From: DATKYV01 sp035528275
GTDB lineage: Bacteria; Acidobacteriota; Terriglobia; UBA7540
DNA: 5,654 nt
Direction of reading: 5' to 3'
NCBI GenBank assembly: GCA_035528275.1
Contig: DATKYV010000385.1
Coordinates: forward strand, 1 to 5,654
Below, piece by piece: positions 1 to 3,408 of this stretch. The first letter of the stretch is position 1, and the number at the start of each line of letters is the position of its first letter. The notes under the pieces were generated by a model. It saw only the letters and a program-made list of their open reading frames with translations. It did no database searches and was not told the DNA's origin. The position numbers were made by a program, and so were the translations under genes.

Positions 1-141
1 GCCCCGGTCCCGCCGCCTTCCTTGGTGGACCGCCTGACGCAACATATCCGGACTCATCGTGCAGCCTGGTCTTCGGCGCTTCTGGCCGTGGCTGGCGGAT
101 TGTCCGCCCTGGCTGGCGCGCTGGCGCTGGTGGACTATCGC
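1..141. repeat. Left copy of 141-bp terminal direct repeat (circular overlap)
   Basis: Bases 1-141 are identical to 5514-5654. An exact end-to-end repeat with no mismatch is what an assembler leaves when a circular molecule is closed on a k-mer overlap, and 141 is a common largest k value. The copies lie inside one reading frame that continues smoothly over the joint. I read this as evidence for a circle of 5513 bp, not as a biological repeat. A true terminally redundant linear molecule is the less likely alternative. Confidence 0.95.
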
Positions 142-486
142 ACGCTGGGACCGCGCGCCGTTCAACAGAGGCGCCACCGGCGCGCTCGCGCGGCCGCGCT
201 GCCGCCGCCATCCGACGCCCAACAGATCAGGGCAGTTATCGCGCAAGCATTCATGAACCAACTTGGTAACACGGCAGTCAAGGGTAGGCTGATGCGCCGC
301 CCCGTCGCTCGACCAGACATAGAACAGATGATCAGATCTCTACCGGAATCTTTCCTGCAGAAAATACCGGAGTGGCGTTCAATGAAAGGCGAAGGCCTCG
401 GGCAGAGCGCCACGCCTGCGCTTAAGCCGCGCGGAGGCGAAGTTGAGCCGCACCCCCCCGCCCAGGAAAAGCCCCCCCGCCGATGA
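1..486 (+). CDS. Single-pass membrane protein, C-terminal part (residues 28-188; start at 5433)
   Basis: This is the continuation of the gene that begins at ATG 5433. On the closed circle the protein is 188 aa, and position 1 is the first base of codon 28. A hydrophobic stretch at about residues 50-72 (WSSALLAVAGGLSALAGALA) reads as one membrane helix. It is followed at once by an Arg-rich segment (residues 83-91, QRRHRRARA), which by the positive-inside rule would place the C-terminal domain in the cytoplasm. Residues 100-155 look alpha-helical and soluble, and the last 25 residues are rich in Pro, Lys and Arg. The end overlaps the next gene by 44 nt, so the two are probably translated from one message. 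I do not recognise the family. A TTG at 22 could be called as the start if the circle were ignored, but the upstream frame is open to 5433. Confidence 0.75.
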   Translation, partial: APVPPPSLVDRLTQHIRTHRAAWSSALLAVAGGLSALAGALALVDYRTLGPRAVQQRRHRRARAAALPPPSDAQQIRAVIAQAFMNQLGNTAVKGRLMRRPVARPDIEQMIRSLPESFLQKIPEWRSMKGEGLGQSATPALKPRGGEVEPHPPAQEKPPRR

Positions 487-796
487 AGGATTGCGCGCCC
501 TGGTCCGCGAGTTCATCGCCCAACTGTTGAAGCTTCCCCGGTCCCAACGTCCCAAGGCTCGCGTGTTGCGCATGATCCAGGCGCAGCTCCCGCCGTTCCG
601 TGGCCGTCCCGCCGATCCCCTTATCCAGCGGGCTCTCAAACTCCGGGCCCAAAATTTAAAGACGGACCAGATCTGTCGGCTAATCAATCTCGAGTACTCA
701 AACTGGAGTCCCGGTCGCCGCGCCAGTTACCGGCGAAACGTCAAAAGGAACATGACCTACTGGCTACGGCAGCGGCCCACAAAACCGACCGCTTAG
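443..796 (+). CDS. Basic 117-aa protein with possible helix-turn-helix, unknown function
   Basis: The start is the TTG at 443, chosen because a full GGAGG Shine-Dalgarno (433-437) lies 5 nt upstream; no in-frame ATG is near. The gene overlaps the end of the membrane-protein gene by 44 nt, which suggests translational coupling. The protein is strongly basic throughout. After a Pro/Lys-rich N-terminus, residues 16-50 are helical and residues 60-110 form a second basic region. In that region, LKTDQICRLINLEY (about 72-85) has the rhythm of a helix-turn-helix, and the segment after it is full of Arg and Lys (GRRASYRRNVKRN). I infer a nucleic-acid-binding role, either regulatory or in packaging or organising the element DNA. 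I do not recognise the family. Confidence 0.7.
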   Translation: MSRTPPPRKSPPADEGLRALVREFIAQLLKLPRSQRPKARVLRMIQAQLPPFRGRPADPLIQRALKLRAQNLKTDQICRLINLEYSNWSPGRRASYRRNVKRNMTYWLRQRPTKPTA

Positions 797-828
797 CAGT
801 TGCTCGCCGTACTCTCGCCAGGGGGGCG

Positions 829-848
829 GAAAAATCACGTGATTTTTC
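829..848. promoter_or_regulatory. Perfect 20-bp palindrome with CACGTG core
   Basis: The gap between the genes ending at 796 and starting at 889 holds a perfect palindrome: GAAAAATCAC followed by its exact complement GTGATTTTTC. It is AT-rich, in contrast to its GC-rich surroundings, and lies 41 bp upstream of ATG 889. A gapless dyad of this kind is typical of an operator for a dimeric regulator. The basic 117-aa protein encoded just upstream, or the 67-aa minus-strand protein, are possible binders, but this is speculation. As RNA it could fold with an ACGU loop, but the stem is mostly A-U, so it would be a poor intrinsic terminator. Confidence 0.6.
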
Positions 849-888
849 GGGACTGTTCAGAATCCGCAATCCGGCCCACACTGGAAAC

Positions 889-1293
889 ATGCAGCTCACG
901 CGCGACGAGCTCGAAGGCCGCAAGGAAAAGGCCGTCCGGTTCGTTGAGCATGTGCTTGGGGACCCGGAGCGCGCGGCGGAAATTGAGGATGAGAGTCTCG
1001 AACATTACGCCGCGCGACGCCGGATAACTTTACTGAACCCCGGAAAAGGAGCAACCAACATGGTGCAGACCAAAGCGGAAGTTGAAGCCGAAAACGAGGA
1101 ATTGCGCGCCGTCATCGGCAAGGCCCATGAGGCCCTGAGCGACGCCTATACCCCCGACGCCACGCGCGGCACCTTTGCCCGCGCGATCGGCGAAACCATC
1201 GAGCAGCTTGACGAGTACGTGGAGGAAGAAGACGAGGACGAGGAAGGCGCCGAGGACGAGGAAGGCGAGCAGGACGAAGAGGACGAGGACTAG
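889..1293 (+). CDS. Acidic 134-aa protein with internal start at 1060, unknown function
   Basis: The ATG at 889 opens a frame of 134 codons with two parts. Residues 1-52 form a compact charged helical region (RKEKAVRFVEHVLGDPERAA at 11-30), which I recognise only as a recurring small-protein style, not as a named family. Residues 58-110 begin again at Met58 with a probable coiled coil (AEVEAENEELRAVIGKAHEA). The tail from 111 is almost pure Glu/Asp. The start at 889 has no good Shine-Dalgarno. Met58 at 1060 has AAGGAG (1046-1051) at 8-nt spacing, so a 77-aa product (1060-1293) is likely made as well, or even mainly. The acidic tail could mimic DNA or bind one of the basic proteins of the element; this is inference. 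The stop TAG abuts the stop of the convergent minus-strand gene. Confidence 0.75.
   Translation: MQLTRDELEGRKEKAVRFVEHVLGDPERAAEIEDESLEHYAARRRITLLNPGKGATNMVQTKAEVEAENEELRAVIGKAHEALSDAYTPDATRGTFARAIGETIEQLDEYVEEEDEDEEGAEDEEGEQDEEDED
1046..1062 (+). promoter_or_regulatory. Strong internal ribosome binding site and ATG 1060
   Basis: AAGGAG (1046-1051) stands 8 nt before ATG 1060, in frame with the 889-1293 gene. It is a better start signal than the one at 889. It marks the domain boundary between the N-terminal helical part and the coiled-coil/acidic part. Two products from one frame, or an ancestral pair of genes that lost the stop between them, would both explain it. Confidence 0.65.
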
Positions 1294-1497
1294 CTATTCG
1301 CGGGCTTGTGCCCCGCTGACTTTGTGGCGCTTGTCCCACTTGGCCCGTTTCGCCAGAGCACCCATGCGCGCGATTTCCTGGCGCTGTTCCGGTGAGAGGT
1401 TTCTCGCTCTGGCCATGCCGCCCTTGTGACTAAAGTATTTCAAGGCTCGTTCCATCTCGTCGTCTGGAGGTTTCGGAGGTGAGGTCTTTTTCGGCAT
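1294..1497 (-). CDS. Small basic GGxARA-type protein, 67 aa
   Basis: This is the only minus-strand gene I support. The start is ATG 1497 (MPKKTSPPKPPDDE...). A longer frame reaches 1623, but that part would run antisense through the promoter and the CRISPR-like repeat, so I reject it. Residues 1-12 are a Lys/Ser/Pro-rich arm. Residues 25-58 carry HKGGMARARNLSPEQRQEIA followed by a basic end. This resembles the small GG-x-ARA-x-LSPEQR-x-EIA proteins common in bacteria and their mobile elements, whose role is not established; a nucleic-acid-binding role is plausible. A promoter with TACAAT at 1505-1510 predicts a transcript start at about 1498, so the mRNA would be leaderless or nearly so, and there is no Shine-Dalgarno. 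Its stop is directly adjacent to the stop of the acidic gene (TAGCTA, 1291-1296). It is divergent from the small RNA at 1547. Confidence 0.75.
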   Translation of the reverse strand: MPKKTSPPKPPDDEMERALKYFSHKGGMARARNLSPEQRQEIARMGALAKRAKWDKRHKVSGAQARE

Positions 1498-1504
1498 ATT
1501 TCCC

Positions 1505-1533
1505 ATTGTACTTGACAAACGCCCTAGCGGCAA
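1505..1533 (-). promoter_or_regulatory. Promoter for the 67-aa minus-strand gene
   Basis: Read on the minus strand, TTGCCG (1533-1528) and TACAAT (1510-1505) are separated by 17 bp, matching four and five of six sigma-70 consensus bases. The expected start point is at about 1498, at or one base before ATG 1497, which predicts a leaderless message. It overlaps the + strand promoter at 1512-1540, so the two polymerases cannot sit on this DNA together. Confidence 0.6.
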
Positions 1534-1540
1534 GCAAAAT
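1512..1540 (+). promoter_or_regulatory. Consensus promoter for the CRISPR-like small RNA
   Basis: A perfect TTGACA (1512-1517) is followed after exactly 17 bp by CAAAAT (1535-1540), which matches four of six bases of the -10 consensus. TAAGAT (1540-1545) is an alternative -10 with overlong spacing. Transcription would begin at about 1547, roughly nine bases before the solitary repeat. It interleaves with the minus-strand promoter at 1505-1533, so the two outputs are probably mutually exclusive. Confidence 0.7.
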
Positions 1541-1555
1541 AAGATAGATCGACTA

Positions 1556-1587
1556 TTCGCCTCCCCGATGGAGGCGCGGATTGAAAC
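1556..1587 (+). CRISPR. Solitary type I-C-like CRISPR repeat (no array)
   Basis: The 32 nt carry a perfect 7-bp stem, CGCCTCC (1558-1564) with GGAGGCG (1570-1576), a 5-nt loop CCGAT, and the single-stranded end CGGATTGAAAC (1577-1587). Type I-C repeats are typically 32 nt, start GTCGC, form such a stem and end GTGGATTGAAAC, so this copy keeps the length, the stem position and the tail, and differs at the first base and at C1577. Cas5d cuts type I-C repeats at the 3' base of the stem, leaving an 11-nt handle; 1577-1587 is exactly that segment. There is no second repeat and no cas gene in the circle, so this is a solitary unit and not a CRISPR-Cas locus. Confidence 0.8.
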
Positions 1588-1615
1588 AGACATGCTGAGG
1601 CATCCATTACGACAA

Positions 1616-1649
1616 AGGGCCATCCGTTACGGATGGCCCTGTGTGTTTT
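1616..1649 (+). terminator. Intrinsic terminator of the CRISPR-like small RNA
   Basis: AGGGCCATCCG (1616-1626) and CGGATGGCCCT (1630-1640) form a perfect 11-bp stem with a TTA loop. It is followed by a T/G-rich run with four consecutive T at 1646-1649. The stem is very stable and the T run is modest. It lies 28 nt after the end of the repeat, so it appears dedicated to the small RNA. Confidence 0.8.
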
Positions 1650-1737
1650 GTGTGTGCATCACCCCGCCACGGGCGAGCATGTCAAATTTGCCGACCGCCC
1701 ACGAAGTTATGGTCAGCACCCCGATTCTACTACAGGT

Positions 1738-1866
1738 TTCGGGTGAATGCGAGTGCAGAATGATGACTCAACAAATCCAGTCTCCCGGCGTGCCAACTCC
1801 GGACCTGGTCCCGAGGCATTCTTACACCCGTAACAGCCGGTCCAACGCCGGCGGCATTCACCCGAA
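1738..1866. repeat. Long-range 13-bp inverted repeat in the non-coding control region
   Basis: TTCGGGTGAATGC (1738-1750) and its exact complement GCATTCACCCGAA (1854-1866) flank 103 bp. Inside lie a shorter hairpin GCCGG-CCGGC (1836-1852) and a partial direct echo of the right arm (GGCATTC at 1815-1821). No convincing gene covers this stretch. On single-stranded DNA the arms would close a large folded domain upstream of the putative origin. That suggests a role in replication, as a Rep-binding or single-strand-initiation structure, but no known origin motif is recognised here. Confidence 0.55.
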
Positions 1867-1930
1867 TCCCCCCCGTAGAATTGCGGATGCCCGCTTCCCC
1901 TTCCCCTCCCCTCTCGGGCTTAAAGGGGCT

Positions 1931-1954
1931 AGGGTGGCAGGGGCAACGCCCCCC
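1931..1954 (+). repeat. 24-bp hairpin repeat, copy 1
   Basis: AGGGTGGCAGGGGC-AAC-GCCCCCC matches 2053-2076 at 21 of 24 positions. The three differences are exactly the three loop bases (AAC here, GGA in copy 2), while the GGGGC/GCCCC stem is kept. Stem conservation with a free loop points to selection on the fold. The two copies bracket the putative nick site. Similar GGCAGGGGC-type palindromes are known as dispersed REP-like repeats in GC-rich bacteria. Confidence 0.65.
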
Positions 1955-1959
1955 ATTTC

Positions 1960-1997
1960 TTCTCCGCGCGGTCGCGTGCGGAGAACTTCACTTGATA
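1960..1997 (+). other. Putative double-strand origin: hairpin plus CTTGATA nick motif
   Basis: TTCTCCGCGCG (1960-1970) and CGTGCGGAGAA (1975-1985) form an 11-bp hairpin with one G-T pair and a GTCG loop. Five bases later comes CTTGATA (1991-1997). The nick sites of pC194/pUB110-group rolling-circle plasmids contain CTTG/ATA, with cleavage between G and A, next to a stem-loop and just upstream of or at the rep gene. The initiator encoded here belongs to that group by its motifs, so hairpin, nick core and position agree. CTTGATA is found nowhere else on the + strand. The exact nick position is inferred from the family. Confidence 0.6.
1980..1994 (+). promoter_or_regulatory. Ribosome binding site and TTG start of rep inside the origin
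   Basis: GGAG (1980-1983) lies 8 nt before TTG 1992, the first suitable start in the rep frame with a ribosome site. The GGAG is buried in the 3' arm of the origin hairpin, and the TTG is part of the CTTGATA nick motif. Folding of the hairpin in the mRNA would hide the ribosome site, and Rep bound at the origin would sit on its own start codon. Both would limit Rep synthesis; this is inference. Confidence 0.5.
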
Positions 1998-2999
1998 CCA
2001 GGGAATAAGTCCACAACTTCCGAAACGCCCCAATGGAATCAACGGACTCCAGAGGGTGGCAGGGGCGGAGCCCCCCGTCGTCGGTATCCAGAGAAGCAAG
2101 TTTTCGGCAAGACTGCCCGGCCCACAAGGAAAAAGACGCACCGGGAGGCGCACGCCGAGCGGCGGCGGCACGCGGATGACCTGGCGACCGCTCTGGAGCG
2201 GACCATTTACCTCGATTGTGCCCCCAAAATTCGCCACTGCCACACCAAATGGACTGCTTGGCGCTGTCGGGCTGAGAATCGCGTGTTTTCGGTGCCGATG
2301 GAGTCCTGTGGTGTCCGGTTGTGTCCGTTCGAGCAGCATGACCGATCGGTTACCGCGATTCACAAGTACGGCCCGGCTTTGGCGCGGTACCGGCGTCTGC
2401 GGTACGCCGTCTTGACCATTCGCAATGTCCCGGTTGGTGATTTACGGGAAGCCTTTGATTTTTTGTGGGCTTCCTTGCGGCGGTTGCGCCGATCGCGCCG
2501 GATGGCTCGCCGGATGCGCGGCGGCATTCCCGTTTTTGAAACCACCTTTACCGAAACCTCGGAACACCATCCGCATCTGAACGTGATCCTTCATGGGAGT
2601 TTCATTCTGCAGGCGGAGCTCAGCGACGAGTGGAAGAAGGCGACTAGTGGGCGTGGGGAAATTGTTGATATTCGGGAGGTTACCAAGGGGACGCTGCCAG
2701 AACTGCTCAAGTATGTGACGAAGACCTCGAAGCTGATCGCCAATCGGGACGCCCTGTTGGAGGTATTCGGCGTGCTTCATGGGCGGCGGTTAATTCGGCC
2801 TTTTGGGACTCTCTATGGTTTGAAATTGGATGAGGTCGAGGATGAAGACGACGTGGTAGGGGGCCACGGGCCGAGGTGTCCCGATTGTGGTTCTCGGGAC
2901 GTTGAGCTAATCCCGGTGATTCTTCGTCTCGATCAAGTGGAATGGGATGACAGCGGTGTGTTGCGGGTGCGGAGTTGGCCGTCCCCGCGTCCGCCGTAA
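1992..2999 (+). CDS. rep: Rolling-circle replication initiator, HUH endonuclease (Rep_1/pC194 type)
   Basis: Rep nicks one strand of the origin, stays bound to the 5' end through a tyrosine, and starts leading-strand synthesis. With the TTG 1992 start it is 335 aa, close to the usual range for the group. Residues 76-111 carry five Cys (CAPKIRHC...C...C...CP), a zinc-binding cluster typical of the N-terminus of this family. Motif 1 is VLTIRNVP (140-147). Motif 2, the metal-binding HUH, is HPH (193-195) in SEHHPHLNVIL. Motif 3 is ELLKYVTK (237-244): Glu237 and Tyr241 have the E-xxx-Y spacing of pC194 RepA, where Glu releases the strand after the Tyr nick. A Cys-x-x-Cys follows near 296-299. The frame is open up to ATG 1887, but that start would translate the origin and the 24-bp repeat. 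Residues 1-60 look low in complexity, so the true start could be later. Confidence 0.9.
   Translation: MIPGNKSTTSETPQWNQRTPEGGRGGAPRRRYPEKQVFGKTARPTRKKTHREAHAERRRHADDLATALERTIYLDCAPKIRHCHTKWTAWRCRAENRVFSVPMESCGVRLCPFEQHDRSVTAIHKYGPALARYRRLRYAVLTIRNVPVGDLREAFDFLWASLRRLRRSRRMARRMRGGIPVFETTFTETSEHHPHLNVILHGSFILQAELSDEWKKATSGRGEIVDIREVTKGTLPELLKYVTKTSKLIANRDALLEVFGVLHGRRLIRPFGTLYGLKLDEVEDEDDVVGGHGPRCPDCGSRDVELIPVILRLDQVEWDDSGVLRVRSWPSPRPP
2053..2076 (+). repeat. 24-bp hairpin repeat, copy 2
   Basis: This is the second copy of the element at 1931-1954, with loop GGA in place of AAC. It falls within the first codons of rep, in the poorly conserved N-terminal region. The centre-to-centre distance of the two copies is 122 bp, with the CTTGATA motif between them. 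Confidence 0.65.
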
Positions 3000-3010
3000 T
3001 TGGGGAAAGC

Positions 3011-3104
3011 GGGCCGATCCTGATCTGTCTTTCCTGGGGCTCCGGGGGGCCTTAGCGGCATTGCGGAGTCCTTCGGAGTGGACATCCTTCCCCAGGATCG
3101 GCCC
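3011..3104. other. Highly structured region after rep, candidate single-strand origin
   Basis: GGGCCGATCCTG (3011-3022) and its exact complement CAGGATCGGCCC (3093-3104) enclose 70 bp that also fold. A second helix pairs 3037-3044 (GGGCTCCG) with 3064-3071 (CGGAGTCC, one G-T pair). A competing pairing joins TCCTGGGG (3032-3039) with CCCCAGGA (3090-3097). CGGAGT is directly repeated at 3064 and 3074. The region is non-coding and lies directly behind rep. Rolling-circle plasmids need a folded, RNA-polymerase-primed single-strand origin for lagging-strand synthesis, and this is the best structural candidate on the circle. I see no conserved RSB/CS-6 sequence, so the type is unknown. It could also act as a transcription terminator for rep. 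Confidence 0.5.
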
Positions 3105-3108
3105 TGGA

Positions 3109-3129
3109 CCCTCAGATAGCCTCTGAGGG
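3109..3129 (+). promoter_or_regulatory. 7-bp hairpin upstream of the 66-aa gene
   Basis: CCCTCAG (3109-3115) and CTGAGGG (3123-3129) form a perfect stem with a 7-nt loop. It ends 9 nt before the ribosome site of the gene at 3150. No T run follows, so it is not a terminator; an operator, an RNA-stabilising 5' hairpin or a part of the adjoining folded region are possible. Confidence 0.4.
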
Positions 3130-3149
3130 GAACTTCAGAAAGGCACAGC

Positions 3150-3350
3150 ATGGCAGCAAAAAAGCCGTCTATGCGCAACGATATCACGGTCGCGCTGTTT
3201 TGGGCGTTTTTGAAAGATCATCCTGAGCACTGGCTGGTGGAATTTCTACGCAGCCTGGCCGGCGCTATTGAAGTCGACCAGATCGCCCCGCCTGATCTCT
3301 TGCCCCTTTTTGCGGAAGCCACTTGCAAATTACTCGCGGCTCCGCGCTGA
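3150..3350 (+). CDS. 66-aa helical protein, unknown function
   Basis: The ATG at 3150 has GAAAGG (3138-3143) 6 nt upstream. The protein is largely alpha-helical, with aromatic and leucine residues in amphipathic spacing: VALFWAFLKDHPEHWLVEFL at about 14-33, a Pro-containing turn (about 46-50), and a second helix PLFAEATCKLL to the end. There is no signal peptide, and the hydrophobic parts are interrupted by charged residues, so a soluble helical hairpin is more likely than a membrane protein. It follows the folded region behind rep and is separated from the next gene by a terminator-like hairpin. I do not recognise the family. The good start signal and the sensible composition support it as a real gene. 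Confidence 0.65.
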   Translation: MAAKKPSMRNDITVALFWAFLKDHPEHWLVEFLRSLAGAIEVDQIAPPDLLPLFAEATCKLLAAPR

Positions 3351-3356
3351 CCGGTT

Positions 3357-3397
3357 GGCGGTCTGGTGTGGTGGGGCCAGGCCGCCTTCATTTTGTG
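3357..3397 (+). terminator. Terminator-like hairpin after the 66-aa gene
   Basis: GGCGGTCTGG (3357-3366) pairs with CCAGGCCGCC (3377-3386) over 10 bp with one G-U, and a 10-nt loop. The stem is followed by TTCATTTTGTG. It begins 6 nt after the stop of the 66-aa gene. Because the next gene starts only 25 nt beyond it and has no visible promoter, it may act as a partial terminator that lowers expression of the downstream pair. Confidence 0.6.
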
Positions 3398-3408
3398 CCC
3401 TGGGGTTT

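Larger units (their letters stand above)
1547..1649 (+). ncRNA. Predicted crRNA-like small RNA carrying one CRISPR repeat
   Basis: The unit comprises a promoter, a 32-nt CRISPR-type repeat, a unique stretch (1588-1615) and an intrinsic terminator, and predicts a transcript of about 100 nt. It has no plausible reading frame of its own. Three hairpins are visible: the repeat stem (1558-1564 with 1570-1576), a small tetraloop hairpin ATGC-TGAG-GCAT (1592-1603), and the terminator stem (1616-1640). The stretch 1588-1622 has the length of a type I-C spacer, but its end is part of the terminator arm and no second repeat follows. By analogy with known systems it could be an RNA anti-CRISPR (Racr) that occupies host type I-C Cas proteins, a single-spacer mini-array, or a CreA-like regulatory RNA. 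The sequence alone does not decide between them. Confidence 0.65.

Noticed and set aside
1..141. Terminal repeats as long terminal repeats or an integration duplication
   Set aside because: The copies are exact, have the length of a common assembly k-mer, and restore an intact gene when the ends are joined.
1112..1339. Arg/Pro-rich minus-strand frame opposite the acidic gene
   Set aside because: Antisense of a Glu/Asp-rich tail (GAG/GAC codons) always gives such Arg/Pro/Leu-rich shadow frames.
1556..1622. A full CRISPR array or CRISPR-Cas locus
   Set aside because: Only one repeat is present, no second copy follows at spacer distance, and there is no cas gene on the circle.
1498..1623. N-terminal extension of the minus-strand gene up to 1623
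   Set aside because: It would read antisense through the terminator arm, the CRISPR-like repeat and both promoters. The part from 1497 alone has the recognisable GGxARA protein.
1881..1991. Longer rep start at ATG 1887 or TTG 1881
   Set aside because: The added 35-37 residues translate a pyrimidine tract, a hairpin repeat and the origin hairpin, and no ribosome site precedes them, whereas GGAG stands 8 nt before TTG 1992.
1568..2008. Open frame of 146 codons on the + strand starting inside the repeat
   Set aside because: Its start lies in the loop of the repeat hairpin with no ribosome site, and it crosses the terminator, the inverted repeat and the origin. The translation is low-complexity and resembles no protein.
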